A DNA stretch of 64,000 nucleotides, taken from Owenia fusiformis (taxonomy: Eukaryota; Annelida; Polychaeta; Sabellida; Oweniidae). Within the stretch, counting starts at the first letter, position 1. Every line of letters begins with the position of its first letter. The position numbers and the translations under genes are program-made. Positions 1 through 11,379 of the stretch are shown piece after piece. The stretch is from NCBI GenBank assembly GCA_903813345.2, contig CAIIXF020000002.1:34430109-34494108 (forward strand), in the 5' to 3' direction. The notes beneath the pieces were generated by a model, which was not told the origin of the DNA, searched no databases, and saw only the letters and a list, made by a program, of their open reading frames with translations.

Positions 1-605
1 TTATTGTGTTAGATCCTAGTGATATGAAGTTGTTCACTGCTCAAAAATAAAGAAAAATGCATTAGAAATACAAAATACCCCTAGATATGAATTAATCAAA
101 ATCTATAGAGAGTGAACAATTTTAACATTCACATTGCAGCAGTTATCCAGAATTGCGAAGCATGGATTGAGCATCATCAATAATGATCTCATGTAACTTC
201 TGCAAGATTTAAAATTGGGTGACCTTTCTGGTACCCACATAAACTTTAGACCTTCATCTAAAACATGTAAGAATATTAGTCTCAATGCAAGTAGCAGAGA
301 TCTGGATTATTACAAGGGTTCACTTCTTTGGACTCTATTATTTCAGGAACAGAATTAGGTACTAGAGAGTCTCTATCCAGAGATAGCATTACATTATTTA
401 AATTGATGAAAATAATTTCATTTAGCTAGGTTCTTATGCATGTCAAAAAAGTTTCTAGTTTGTTAAATTTTATTCATCTCTGATCCTGTTCAGAATCTTG
501 TCTTTTGCAATATATGTATGTGGAAAGAATTCAATCATTGCTTCCCATGATGTATAATGTCCCAAGTAAAATTATTTTAATTCAAATGATGTTTTTCATT
601 TCCAG
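1..605. other. Intron or intergenic sequence upstream of first zinc-finger exon
   Basis: AT-rich sequence with no credible coding region on either strand. It ends in a pyrimidine-rich stretch and an AG at 604-605 that serves as the acceptor of the first zinc-finger exon. If the terminal-exon model is right, this is part of a long intron whose common 5' exon lies outside the window. Confidence 0.5.
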
Positions 606-955
606 GTAGTGGTATATCATTCCAAGACTACGGTATGCTGTCCAGTCTGCTCCAGGGTCGTAAGCATTTTAACTGTAACATATGCGATAAATCCTACACA
701 GATTCAAGCTCATTGAATCGCCACAAGCGTCGCGTTCATGCAACCAGCCCACGGGCACGTGAAAGGTACCAGTGTGAGCTGTGTTTGAAATATCTGGCTA
801 ATAAAACCATACTGGCGATACATCAAAGGATCCACACTGGTGAAAAGTATAAATGTGGGATGTGTAGTAAGGAGTACAGTGACCCTGGATCACTTAGGAG
901 ACACAAAAGACAGGCTAAACACAATATAGTTGTTAAAAATGAAGAACAGTTTTAA
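606..955 (+). CDS. Alternative 3'-terminal exon 1, three C2H2 zinc fingers
   Basis: Partial protein: the C-terminal part of a DNA-binding zinc-finger protein. The acceptor is TTTCCAG at 599-605, and the exon starts with two bases (GT) that finish a codon, so a preceding G would give Gly. The frame then stays open to the stop at 953-955. Three C2H2 fingers are visible: CNICDKSYTDSSSLNRHKRR with two zinc-binding His, CELCLKYLANKTILAIHQRI(H), and CGMCSKEYSDPGSLRRHKRQ(AKH), which has five residues between its His. The linker before finger 3 is the classical TGEK. It is the only exon of the eight with three fingers, and it ends in a short acidic tail. An ATG at 635 lies inside the exon but is not needed as a start, because the acceptor precedes it and the other seven exons share the same phase. 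DNA-target specificity cannot be read from this. Confidence 0.85.
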
Positions 956-1220
956 AATATGAATATATTTGAGAAATTCATAATAGGAATATTGTAGAAT
1001 TTATAATTTATTGAATAAGACATTTTGATGATACAGATTGCTGTAGTCCTGTGTTACAATTGTAATATTTTGTCTTTTCTGTTCAAGTTTTTGAAGACAT
1101 GTATATATTTATTTAAAAAAGGATACTTATGTCATATAACTTTTTAACTAAAGTAGGACTGCAAAATATTTGCATTCATGAAAACTGTATATATGTGTAT
1201 TTAAATATTAAATATTCTGG

Positions 1221-1226
1221 AATAAA
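1221..1226 (+). terminator. Polyadenylation signal for zinc-finger exon 1
   Basis: AATAAA lies 266 bases after the stop of exon 1, in AT-rich sequence, and supports this exon being a true transcript end rather than an internal exon. Confidence 0.55.
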
Positions 1227-1476
1227 ACATATATAAACCTTAAGTTAGATATTGTTTTCATTTTCAAAAATCATAATCTGAATTTCAAATATTCTCTTTC
1301 AAAAACAGTTTATTATTCCCTTATGTATGAACATGGATTAGTTAAGCTAATGATGAAAAATATATGTACATAAAACTCTTCAAATAATTCTGAGATGTTG
1401 CCAAGCAAACCTCATAAGGTTAAACAGATGGTCATATGGAAAGGTGAAGGTCACAGGTCCACAGTCAAATATGATT

Positions 1477-1620
1477 ATTATGTCACCACCACAGGTCCAG
1501 TAGTGGTGACATATTGTTATGGTCTCCAACTTTTTTGTGGATGGTGTTCAGTGGTTGGTGTTTGGTGTCTGTAATGAATGGCAGCTGGTGACATTTTGCA
1601 ATGCCTTGTTATATTTATAT
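1477..1620. repeat. Copy of a dispersed GGTGACATTTTG-type repeat
   Basis: The stretch carrying GTGGTGACAT, TTTTTTGTGG and GGTGACATTTTGCAATGCC resembles sequence at about 25664-25770 and, less closely, at 48770-48900. This suggests a dispersed mobile-element family. Ends were not determined. The surrounding 956-1872 holds the 3' untranslated region of exon 1 and nothing else recognisable. Confidence 0.4.
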
Positions 1621-1872
1621 TCGGACTATGTTGAACAATGTCTGTATTTAATTACACACTTATTTGATCATTTGAAATGGCTAATCAGATGATGCTGGTG
1701 GCGTTTGTTGTGTTACTCACATTATAATGATGTCACAGATTCATCATTTACAAATGGATATGTTCCATCAAAATCAGCATATCAAGGTTTCTTCTTTTTT
1801 GTGAAGGTTCCATAATTTGGGACTATATCCAGCAAAAACCTTGGAAAAGTCAGATACACTGACTCATTAAAT

Positions 1873-2022
1873 TAGTGGTGGATCCAGGAACCAACAAAGG
1901 GGGGCCCAAATTTCCTGTCAGAGAAAACATCCGCGCTTGCCTTTTTTGGGGCCCAATTTTTTTTTCTGGGCCCAACTTAGGGGGGGGGGAGGGGCCGGGC
2001 CCGGGCCCCGGATCCACCACTG
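1873..2022. mobile_element. Small foldback element (about 150 bp MITE)
   Basis: Terminal inverted repeats TAGTGGTGGATCC (1873-1885) and GGATCCACCACTG (2010-2022) enclose GC-rich sequence with runs of G, GGGCCC and GGGCCCGGGCCCC. There is no coding capacity; open frames across it on both strands are low-complexity shadows. It is probably a non-autonomous DNA transposon of unknown superfamily. Confidence 0.6.
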
Positions 2023-2240
2023 TTAAATATCCATTTACAAATATCATATACTTCACCATTTGCATGCTCCTACTCCCAAGTAGAAAAGATAAACACTATA
2101 GAGAGAACATCAAAATGTCATTGTACAGACAACTGGACAAGACAAGACAGAACAATTAGAACCAAAAAAATCCCAGTTCAAGACCAAGCTTATCATAGAA
2201 TAACAATATTTAATCAACAAGATCTTTATTGTATTTCTAG

Positions 2241-2524
2241 GTATTTGGCAGCAGAACTTTGGTGTTCACAGTGATACAGACTACAGACCCCAAGGCATCA
2301 TTGATCACACTAATTTCAACAGAATGCGCACTGATACGTTATCAACAAGCCAGACCACTCATCACCGGTGTGGAATTTGCATGAAGACATTTGGTACAAG
2401 TGCTACATTAAGAGTTCATCAAAATATCCATACTGGCAAGAGGAAACATTGCGGTGTGTGCAAAAAGTCATTCAGCGATCCTGGTAGCTTTAGCAGGCAT
2501 AAAAAGAATTTTGGACATTTTTAG
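2241..2524 (+). CDS. Alternative 3'-terminal exon 2, two C2H2 zinc fingers
   Basis: Acceptor TATTTCTAG ends at 2240. Two leading bases (GT) finish a codon, then the frame is open to the stop at 2522-2524. The first ~40 residues form a non-conserved spacer, followed by finger 1, CGICMKTFGTSATLRVHQNI(H), a TGKRKH linker, and finger 2, CGVCKKSFSDPGSFSRHKKN(FGH). The protein ends in GHF right after the last zinc-binding His, a compact ending shared with exons 3-5. The start phase is identical to the other exons in the bank. It is read as the C-terminal DNA-binding part of one isoform. The stop codon is followed by a transposon with an AATAAA at 2774-2779, which could end this transcript. Confidence 0.85.
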
Positions 2525-2625
2525 TTGTTATTTTTGGCATGTGGAACATTAAGGAGAATTCACAAGGTATAACCTCCAAGTTTATTTACATGTTGCTCTG
2601 CCACAAGTAGGAACATTGTCAATAT

Positions 2626-2720
2626 ACGAGGGTTGATCCAAAAGTTCCGAACCAATTGCTCTAAAAATCTTAATATTTTATGAATATTGTTCATATTTGG
2701 CCACAACCACCCCATATATA
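2626..2720 (+). mobile_element. Half of a mariner-type MITE
   Basis: TACGAGGGTTGATCCAAAAG at 2625-2644 matches the left terminus of the complete small element at 55485-55580. No matching right end is found before the long inverted-repeat element begins at 2721, so this looks like a truncated copy. Confidence 0.45.
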
Positions 2721-5640
2721 CACGGGATGTCATCGCCTGATTTGGTCAATGTTAGGGAGCAGGTCGTTTTTACAATAAATTTCAATATTTTCACACAAAA
2801 TATTTTTTTACTGAAAAACTGCTCATTCGCAGAGAAAATGTACTAGCACATGCAATGACAATGTCAATCACGCTTCTGTACGAAATTCGGCGGAAGTCTT
2901 TTATAATCTAATACGAAGTTACTAAAAAAGGCGCGAACGAACGCCCTACACTCAAAATGATCGTTTTTCCATTATAACTTTTTAACGTAATTTAACGAAG
3001 GCTTCTAATTATTATCCAAGATAGTCTAAATACCGATTAAAATATTTCTTACTTCAAACAGATACGCCGTCTTTTATTCAATTTTTTAAAAAATAATAAA
3101 AAATAACTCTTGTCAATGTTAGGGAGCAGTCAATGTTAGGGGGCAAAATGATTTTATCAGAATATTAAAAATGTAGCAAATGGCCATTTAAAATATGTAT
3201 GGCATTTATAAACTAAACAATATTGTTTGAATGATTATTTTAAACCCCTTGCCTTAACAAAATTTAACAAAATCGATAAAAAAAATTGTTTTGCATTTTT
3301 GTTATCTTCAGAAAATGGACTCTCAAAGATTTTTGACGAAGGAAAGTTAATTATTATCATGGATAATCTCAGTACATATTGAAATATTTCTTACTTCAAA
3401 CAGGTACACCTTTCTTTAATTTTTTTTAAATAATAAAAAATAAGTATGATCAATGTGGCGGAGCAAACAATGCAGTGGGGCGAAATGGTTTTATCAGAAT
3501 ATCAGAGTAATTGGCCTTTACAAACATGTATGTCATTTATAAACTAGACAAGATTGTATGATTGTTTTATACCCCTTGGTATAAACCTTACAAGCATACA
3601 GTATTGCTCAGCACAATATACACAATTTAACCAGATACAATAATTACATGACATCTCCCTTTATTCATGATATTGTATTTAAATAAATGAGCTCATCTTT
3701 GTATATAAATTATTGATTTGAAATAGACCGGTAACACTTAAAGAAAGTCTAAAACTTTGTCCAATCATATTTTAGAAATGTTAGAATAATAAAACATTTT
3801 GGGACTTCACACATTTTCAACCCAAATATAGACATAAATTGAGCTGATTGTCTTTCAAGTATAGCTCAGCAAGCAGCACAAAAATTGAATATTAGGAAAA
3901 AATACCGTCACTTCTCTTGAACAACTAAAAATTCTTTCCAAAGTGTTATTTTTTCACCAATTACTAATTTGCAAATTAATCTGAAATGTCAAGTCCAATT
4001 TTCACTGAATCCTTTATTTTCGAGAAATCAGTTTTATAGTGTGTACGAATCGGTCTTTGTCCAGGGGCTACTCCTCTTGGTTGAGGCATTTTGAAGGTTT
4101 GTTCTTTGTATCCCCTTCTTCTTTCTTCCGTGTCAAAAAAATGGTCCATGCAACATAATTAGTATAGGTAAGGCACAAGAGATGAGCTGAGAATATCCTT
4201 CTCAAATACCACTTGTATGTATAATCAATTAAAGTTCTATTTAAAGATCATACCTTGGTTGAATAATATCAAATTTCAAGCGTTCTTTTGGCCTTCTGGA
4301 CGTGCTGGAACTCCTGGCATCTAAGACCGGCTCTCTATAGACCCCCTTTCTTGGAAAGAATGAACATGTTCATTCTCGATGGGGCAAGATGGGACTCCGT
4401 GGGATTTTGCCCCATCCTGCCCCATCGAATCCCATCGAGTCCAACGTGGGACCTCATGGGACTCGATGGGGCAAGATTATATGCAAGTTGGGGCAAAATC
4501 CGACGGAGTCCCATTGATTCCCACGGACTTCATGGGGCAAAATCCCAAAAGGTCCCACTAGGTCCCACGCCATGTTAAGTCTATGGAGGTCCCAACTTGT
4601 CCCATTGGTGTATACCGGGCTTTAGAGTATCATTAGCAAGTGGTACACATATAACAGAGATCGGTTATATACTGCATTGTCTGAGTATTGACAAATTGAA
4701 GTATACGTGTAAAAATCTACTATCATACATGTAACTGCGCAATGAGCCCTTCATAGCGTTTGTGCCAGCTATCAGGTGATACCCGGTCGTAAAGATAAGT
4801 GCGAGACTAACTCTCTTACTTTAATACTAGGAAAATATCAAATCATAGAACTGAAGGATGTCGGAGATTTCTCAAGCCTATATATCAGTTCAGATAATTT
4901 ATCATCCACAATTTAGGATTGTGAACTGATGACATCATCAAAAAGTGTATATAACGATACATCCATTCATTTACAGTAAGAGGTCAACGAATAAAGAAGG
5001 AATGGTTCGCATCTAAATATTTCTAAAACGAACGTAAACAGGATTTAGCTGAAAATAAAAAATGCAAAATAACCTTTTCAATGATTTTCTTACAATTTTA
5101 ACGCTTTCCTCCCCAAAGGGTATCAAATAATCATACAAACAAAATTGTTCAGTTTATAAATGCCATACATATTTTAAATGGCCATTTGCTACATTTTTAA
5201 TATTCTGATAAAATCATTTTGCTCCCTAACATTGACTGCTCCCTAACATTGACAAGAGTTATTTTTTATTATTTTTTAAAAAATTGAATAAAAGACGGCG
5301 TATCTGTTTGAAGTAAGAAATATTTTAATCGGTATTTAGACTATCTTGGATAATAATTAAAAGCCTTCGTTAAATTACGTTAAAAAGTTATAATGGAAAA
5401 ACGATCATTTTGAGTGTAGGGCGTTCGCGCCTTTTTTAGTAACTTCGTATTAGATTATAAAAGACTTCCGCCGAATTTCGTACAGAAGCGTGATTGACAT
5501 TGTCATTGCATGTGCTAGTACATTTTCTCTGCGAATGAGCAGTTTTTCAGTAAAAAAATATTTTGTGTGAAAATATTGAAATTTATTGTAAAAACGACCT
5601 GCTCCCTAACATTGACCAAATCAGGCGATGACATCCCGTG
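2721..5640. mobile_element. 2.9-kb DNA element with ~520-bp terminal inverted repeats
   Basis: The left arm (2721 to about 3245) and right arm (about 5115 to 5640) are near-perfect reverse complements. Both termini read CACGGGATGTCATCGCCTGA inward. I saw only a few differences, one being a 4-bp indel near 2938/5425, so the insertion looks young. ATATA flanks both sides (2716-2720 and 5641-5645) and may be a 5-bp target duplication, although that sequence is simple. The interior holds a degraded direct copy of the inner left arm (about 3340-3600) and a low-complexity block of GGGAC/CCCAT words (4378-4615). No transposase was seen, so the element is non-autonomous. It sits between zinc-finger exons 2 and 3. 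Confidence 0.75.
2774..2779 (+). terminator. Possible polyadenylation signal for exon 2, inside transposon arm
   Basis: AATAAA, 250 bases after the exon 2 stop and 53 bases inside the left arm of the long inverted-repeat element. It is the first AATAAA downstream of exon 2. If used, the transcript end was supplied by the transposon. Confidence 0.3.
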
Positions 5641-6101
5641 ATATAGTTGTTTCATTTTGTGTAAAAATAAGCAATAAAGTGAAAAGATTTATGGATACTC
5701 TGTATTAGTGTATACCTACAAGCATTAGGCAATGCTTGGTATGGTCAAATGTTGTGAATACAGCCCAGTAGTGCACTTTTACTTTATATTGCCTGTGAAG
5801 ATAACAAAAACCTTTAATCCTATAAACAGCAGACTTTGAAAGAAGGAAACTTGTAATTGAAAAAATTAATTGGCAATTTTGTTGAGGGAAGGTTGTCAAT
5901 CTGAAAGTAATTACATGTATATAAATGACAACTTCAAAACAATTGTCTCAATTGGTCCCCAATTTTATGGTATTCGAAAATATGCAAGAGTTTTATTATA
6001 AGTTAATAGACAACCATAAAGATTTCTATCAGTTTCTTACTATAGCTAATTTGAAAACAGAATTGGGAGATGTTATGAGTGACAGAATGTTAGATGACTG
6101 A

Positions 6102-6387
6102 CAGTGGCGTAGCGTCATATACGCATAAAACGCCATAGCGTACTCTCAAAGTTTAGAGAAAAGTGAATTTTTGATATTGAAATGACCCACGTTTAATATT
6201 CTGAAGTAATGGCCTAACAATCCATATTATTTTTTCGTAGTCGGAATTTCGTATTTTAAAACGCCCCAGAACGCTTCAAATGCAATCTAATTTTTTCAAA
6301 TTTTCTTGGGGGAAAGACCCCCCTCAAAGCTCGTTCGCTTCGCTCACTCGTGGCGTACACTCATAAAATACCCACGCTATGCCACTG
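6102..6387. mobile_element. MITE with CAGTGGCGTAG termini and ACTGA duplication
   Basis: The inverted termini are CAGTGGCGTAGCGT (6102-6115) and ACGCTATGCCACTG (6374-6387). Both flanks carry ACTGA (6097-6101 and 6388-6392), a plausible 5-bp target duplication. The interior contains TTCGCTTCGCTCAC. A related, degraded copy with GGCGTAGCTAGG and CGCTTCGCTCAC lies at about 29297-29525. No coding capacity. Confidence 0.7.
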
Positions 6388-6604
6388 ACTGAGATAAAAT
6401 AAAAATAATATGATCCAATAACAGAATATTTGTTAGTCCAGTATTTGATAGAATAAACAAAAGCAAAATAACTAGAGTTTCAGCTTTATTTATTGGAGTG
6501 GCATCATCAATGCATCCAAAACAAGTGATGAATATCAGTCATTCTAAAGACACATTTGGTATTTACAATTATTACACACTGATATTTATAAGCCTAACCA
6601 ATCA

Positions 6605-6695
6605 TAGCCTTGCCCAAGTCGGTCTCTTTTACTTATTTTGATTTCTATTATGACAAGATCAGATAAGTAAAAAAATTCTGACTTGGGCAAGGCTA
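6605..6695. mobile_element. 91-bp foldback element
   Basis: TAGCCTTGCCCAAGTC (6605-6620) and its reverse complement GACTTGGGCAAGGCTA (6680-6695) enclose AT-rich sequence. The rest of 6393-7000 is AT-rich. At 6860-6945 a fragment resembles the right half of the element at 49918-50121. Confidence 0.6.
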
Positions 6696-7000
6696 AACTA
6701 ATCAATAAAATATGAAATATTGATAGTTGAGATGAAATAAAAAAATTTGGTCCAAGAAATTAAATGTTAGACTTAGCAGATCTTATGTACATTAAATGGT
6801 CAAATGAATAGATTTGTTTAAAAAAAACTTCATTTTGAAAATGTGCACATTTCAAGTGATTTTTGGCCTACATTGTCAAATCAACTCTCAGGATTTGTCT
6901 AAAAATGAACCCTCCTTGGCAAATCTGGCTATAGGCCCTTAGTAGGATTAGCCAATGTGAATCAAAGTATGAAACTATAATAAAAATTGTGTATTTTCAG

Positions 7001-7341
7001 ATTTTGGATCCGACTACCAGCAACCGGGAGCATCATATGTCATTACACAGTCCAGTGATACTCATCTATTTGATGCTTCAGTGAACAGTAGTCCATCTAT
7101 GGATAGTAGCAACTACATAATGGACAGTAGCAGCCATGGAACGGTCAACATGTATGATTCACAGAGAATAGACATTGGTCATCAATGCAGTATATGTTTG
7201 AAGAAATTCACTAGTAATAAAACACTAAGGGTCCACAGCAACATACATGCTGGTAAAAAGACATACTGTAATAAATGTAACAAGGCATTCTCAGATCCTG
7301 CTAGTCTTAGGAGACATAGAAAGAACTTTAACCATTTCTAG
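7001..7341 (+). CDS. Alternative 3'-terminal exon 3, two C2H2 zinc fingers
   Basis: Acceptor GTATTTTCAG ends at 7000, and the exon starts with two bases (AT) in the same phase as all other exons of the bank. About 60 residues of Ser/Asn-rich spacer (many SS, DSS and NSS) precede finger 1, CSICLKKFTSNKTLRVHSNI(H), an AGKKTY linker, and finger 2, CNKCNKAFSDPASLRRHRKN(FNH), then F and the stop at 7339-7341. The 3' half of the exon (from the linker to just past the stop) has been copied eleven more times directly downstream. The spacer shows no domain I recognise. Start choice rests on the acceptor, not on an internal codon. Confidence 0.85.
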
Positions 7342-8700
7342 TAATATATATTTACAGTACCATCCATAATGGTAAAAAGACATACTGTAATAAATGTAAC
7401 AAGGCATTCTCAGATCCTGCTAGTCTTAGGAGACATAGAAAGAACTTTAACCATTTCTAGTAATATATATTTACATACAGTAACATCCATAATGGTAAAA
7501 AGACATACTGTAATAAATGTGACAAGGCATTCTCAGATCCTGCTAGTCTTAGGAGACATAGAAAGAACTTTAACCATTTCTAGTTATATATATTTACATA
7601 CAGTAACATCCATAATGGTAAAAAGACATACTGTAATAAATGTGACAAGGCATTCTCAGATCCTGCTAGTCTTAGGAGACATAGAAAGAACTTAAACCAT
7701 TTCTAGTAATGTATATTTACATACAGTAACATCCATAATGGTAAAAAGACATACTGTAATAAATGTAACAAGGCATTCTCAGATCCTGCTAGTCTTAGGA
7801 GACATAGAAAGAACTTTAACCATTTCTAGTAATATATATTTACATACAGTAACATTTGTGATGGTAAAAATACATACTGTAATAAATGTGACAAGGCTTT
7901 CTCAGATCCTGCTAGTCTTAGGAGACATAGAAAGAACTTTAACCATTTCTAGTAATATATATTTACATACAGTAACATTCATGATGGTAAAAAGACATAC
8001 TGTAATAAATGTGACAAGGCTTTCTCAGATCCTGCTAGTCTTAGGAGACATAGAAAGAACTTTAACCATTTCTAGTAATATATATTTACATACAGTAACA
8101 TTCATGATGGTAAAAAGACATACTGTAATAAATGTGACAAGGCTTTCTCAGATCCTGCTAGTCTTAGGAGACATAGAAAGAACTTTAACCATTTCTAGTA
8201 ATATATATTTACATACAGTAACATTTGTGATGGTAAAAATACATACTGTAATAAATGTGACAAGGCTTTCTCAGATCCTGCTAGTCTTAGGAGACATAGA
8301 AAGAACTTTAACCATTTCTAGTAATATATATTTACATACAGTAACATTCATGATGGTAAAAAGACATACTGTAATAAATGTGACAAGGCTTTCTCAGATC
8401 CCGCTAGTCTTAGGAGACATAGAAAGAACTTTAACCATTTCTAGTAATATATATTTACATACAGTAACATTTGTGATGGTAAAAATACATACTGTAATAA
8501 ATGTGACAAGGCTTTCTCAGATCCTGCTAGTCTTAGGAGACATAGAAAGAACTTTAACCATTTCTAGTAATATATATTTACATACAGTAACATTTGTGAT
8601 GGTAAAAATACATACTGTAATAAATGTAACAAGGCTTTCTCAGATCCTGCTAGTCTTAGGAGACATAGAAAGAACTTTAACCATTTCTAGTAATATATAT
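7252..8700 (+). repeat. 123-bp tandem array of a zinc-finger half-exon (12 copies)
   Basis: Units start with GGTAAAAAGACATACTGT at 7252 (the exon itself), 7371, 7494, 7617, 7740, 7863, 7986, 8109, 8232, 8355, 8478 and 8601. The first step is 119 bp and the rest 123 bp. Each unit holds an intact second finger ending in NHF and TAG, plus ~30 bp of AT-rich spacer TAATATATATTTACATACAG. In the finger's frame every unit is closed by its own stop, so it is not a polyfinger gene. Because 123 is a multiple of three, a different frame stays open for 332 codons at 7738-8736, which is an artefact. Each unit also contains AATAAA within the Asn-Lys codons. Confidence 0.9.
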
Positions 8701-8710
8701 TTACATACAA

Positions 8711-10048
8711 GCAGTCAAACGATCATGTTGTTATAACATGGGTTACATAATACTGTAATATACTTAAATAATACTTTTTGTTAATTTGTAGAACTTTGAG
8801 ATAAATTTTGAAATTATAGAATGCAATGTTTGTTCATTTGGTTCATTATACATTTATTTCAATTATATTGCCGTAAAAAAAGTTACACAGGTCGCTGCCT
8901 AGCGCAATGTGCATTACAAGCTAGCCCTGTAATGTTTGTGTACTATTACTATTAGTGATTTCAAATTGATATATTTTGTTTGGTGGGGTTTGCTACACTT
9001 GGCAGTTTCTGTTTCTAGTTTTATTATTATATTCCAATCATTGTTCATGATATTTGTTTGGAATGATAATTTTAACATAATAGACAAACCAGGAAAGATC
9101 GTTATTTTCAATGGTTACAATGTTATGGCTATTTTGCAAAACATGCTCCAAATGCCAAAACATAACAAAATCACCCAATATGAACCCCCAGAATTTTACC
9201 TTTTGGACTAGGTAAGGTGTATATGAGCAAGCCTAGAAGCATCAGAGAGTTGAGACAAGAGATTATAAAAGGGAAATCAGAGCCATTACACAAGATATCT
9301 GTGAGTGTGTTGTCAGAAAACTTCACCCGATGTGTTCAAGTTTGCCCATAATGACAAGGGTGACATTTTGAGCATGTTTTATAAAGTGGCCATAAAATCG
9401 TGACTATTTGGAATAGACCAATGACGCTAACTAGAACAAAATAACATTGAACAAGATTCAATTGTGCCAAATGTGACTTTAATCACTGTAACGATATGTA
9501 GTGATTGTGTTATTGTGTTACCCATAATGCATCGCAACTCCCATGATGCAATATTCACATGTAATAAACCGGGTGTTGAAACCACAGAAAATGTCATGTT
9601 AGATCATTATAATCACATACTGGATGACCGAATTATGAAAAAGTTATTAGGAAAACAGAGGTTGATGACTTTGAAGTTTCTACTATATTTTGAGGTTATG
9701 AATATTGGCTATCAATTTCTAATTTTTTTTTTCTTCAACAGGTATTGTTATGACTTCAGTATGAATGATATGTCCCTTGGTCTTCTGGTCTTGGATTGTG
9801 ATATTGGTTCTTGAATGGTGGGGGGAAAGGGGGTATTAGACATTGTTTCTTTTCACATTAGATCATGGTTTTGGACTATATGTGGTTTGTTTTTCTTGAC
9901 TGGTATGCACTTAGAGTTTCCTTTGTGTGGTTTTCATATGCTCATTCTGAAGTCATTTTATCCTGAAGTTGGCCTTGTTAAGAAAAGTCTCAAACAATTG
10001 TTTTCTTTTACAGACAATTTTTTCATTTCAAATTAGATAATACACATG
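8711..10048. other. Non-coding, AT-rich
   Basis: No gene supported. Open frames here (for example 8936-9211 and 9464-9814) have no recognisable domain and lie in AT-rich sequence with long T runs. Presumed 3' flank of exon 3 and intron sequence before exon 4. Confidence 0.4.
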
Positions 10049-10733
10049 ATGTGGCTTTGTATAAAAAGCCTTGGACCCACATATGTGGGTCATGATACAG
10101 ACTTTTAAGGGTTAATTTTTTTAATTTAGTTTCAATTATGGAGATTTTCTAAATGAAACTCTGTTTCACTTTATTTAATCAAAGCATAAGTAACATGAGT
10201 AACAATGATTTTAGTCTCAAGGATCGTAAATTCAGTCCAAAACACGAGTGTTACTGTGGTCCTGGATGATGATCTGGTTCCAAATTGAATGATGTGGAAA
10301 GTAGTAACCACCATAAAGACAAAGATGTACTCTAAGTGCTAAATGTGGAAATTGGCTGATCCAGAAGTTAACCAGGTGGGGGTGGGCAAACCAAATTTTT
10401 GGGGCCCAAAACTTCCGTTGAATTACTCAGAAAATAAAAAAAAAGATTTTAGTGTAGATTCCTTCTATCGCAAAAAAAGCATTTCAATTTCGCAATTTTG
10501 ATGAAGGATAAAATAGCAAAGATAAACAATTTTGCAATTCTAGCCTTATTTTATGATTATGCAAATGTTAGATCAATAAGACATACACATAGGCCCATGA
10601 GTGCAGAATTCCATTTGGCAAATCCATAATTATATAAAACTAAATTAAGAATTTTAACCCTGAAAAAATCTGTTTCACGACCCACGTACGTGGGTACGAG
10701 GTAAAAATTTTTTTTATACAAAGCCCATATGAT
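10049..10733. mobile_element. ~690-bp inverted-repeat element
   Basis: The left arm (about 10049-10180) reads GGCTTTGTATAAAAA, then CCCACATATGTGGGTC, and later AGGGTTAA. The right arm (about 10590-10733), reverse complemented, gives GGCTTTGTATAAAAA, CCCACGTACGTGGGTC and AGGGTTAAAA in the same order. Each arm contains a small palindrome of its own (CCCACRTAYGTGGG). No coding capacity. It lies ~165 bp upstream of zinc-finger exon 4. Confidence 0.6.
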
Positions 10734-10898
10734 AGTGTAGGATTTAATAACTAAACAAAGAGTTTTGACCAAATTCTATTTTGTCAACCAAGAATTATGT
10801 GAAGTTTCCCAATTGACATGATTCATACTTGATTCACTTTCTCCAACATTCAATTATTGGTAGTGTAAGGCTCTATTGTATACTTTCTGTATTTTCAG

Positions 10899-11353
10899 GA
10901 GGATTGCAAGGGGCTAATTATCAATCTGTAGGAGCCTTCATTGAGAAACAGGCTTCTTTCCATAACACAGCATACCAGAGACCACACTCAATGCATGACA
11001 GCCATGCACCAATGCATGATGTCAATGCAACAAGAAGAGGCACACATATAGTGGCTCACCACCCTGACCATGAGGCAAACTATAACACACATGGGCCTGT
11101 GAATAGAAGACTTGATGCATCCAATACTCAACTCATTGCAAGGGAAAACACTAACTCAACTGTTCTCAACAGTGCAGTCTCTTCAGATCACTTTCAATGC
11201 GAGATATGTATGAAGAAATTTGCAAGTAATATAACACTGAATATACATAGAAATATACATACTGGTAAAAAGAAGAGTTGTAAAATATGTAATAAGTCAT
11301 TTACAGACCCTGGAAACCTAAGTAGACATAAGAAGAGATATAATCATTTTTGA
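10899..11353 (+). CDS. Alternative 3'-terminal exon 4, two C2H2 zinc fingers
   Basis: Acceptor CTGTATTTTCAG ends at 10898; two bases (GA) finish a codon and the frame runs to the stop at 11351-11353. A ~100-residue His/Asn-rich spacer (starting GLQGANYQS) contains a single copy of the APMHDVNA motif that is expanded in exon 5. Finger 1 is CEICMKKFASNITLNIHRNI(H), the linker TGKKKS, and finger 2 CKICNKSFTDPGNLSRHKKR(YNH), then F and stop. Exon 5 is a close paralogue: the acceptor region, spacer and both fingers align throughout. The same phase as the other exons supports alternative use. Confidence 0.88.
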
Positions 11354-11379
11354 ATGGATGCGAGGACATATCTTAAAAG

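Noticed and set aside
4378-4615. Short coding region rich in MGQDGTPWD-type words
   Set aside because: Low-complexity GGGAC/CCCAT repeats inside the long inverted-repeat element.
7738-8736. 332-codon open frame with a repeated 41-residue unit
   Set aside because: It exists because the 123-bp array unit is a multiple of three. The meaningful frame is the zinc-finger one, which stops in every unit.
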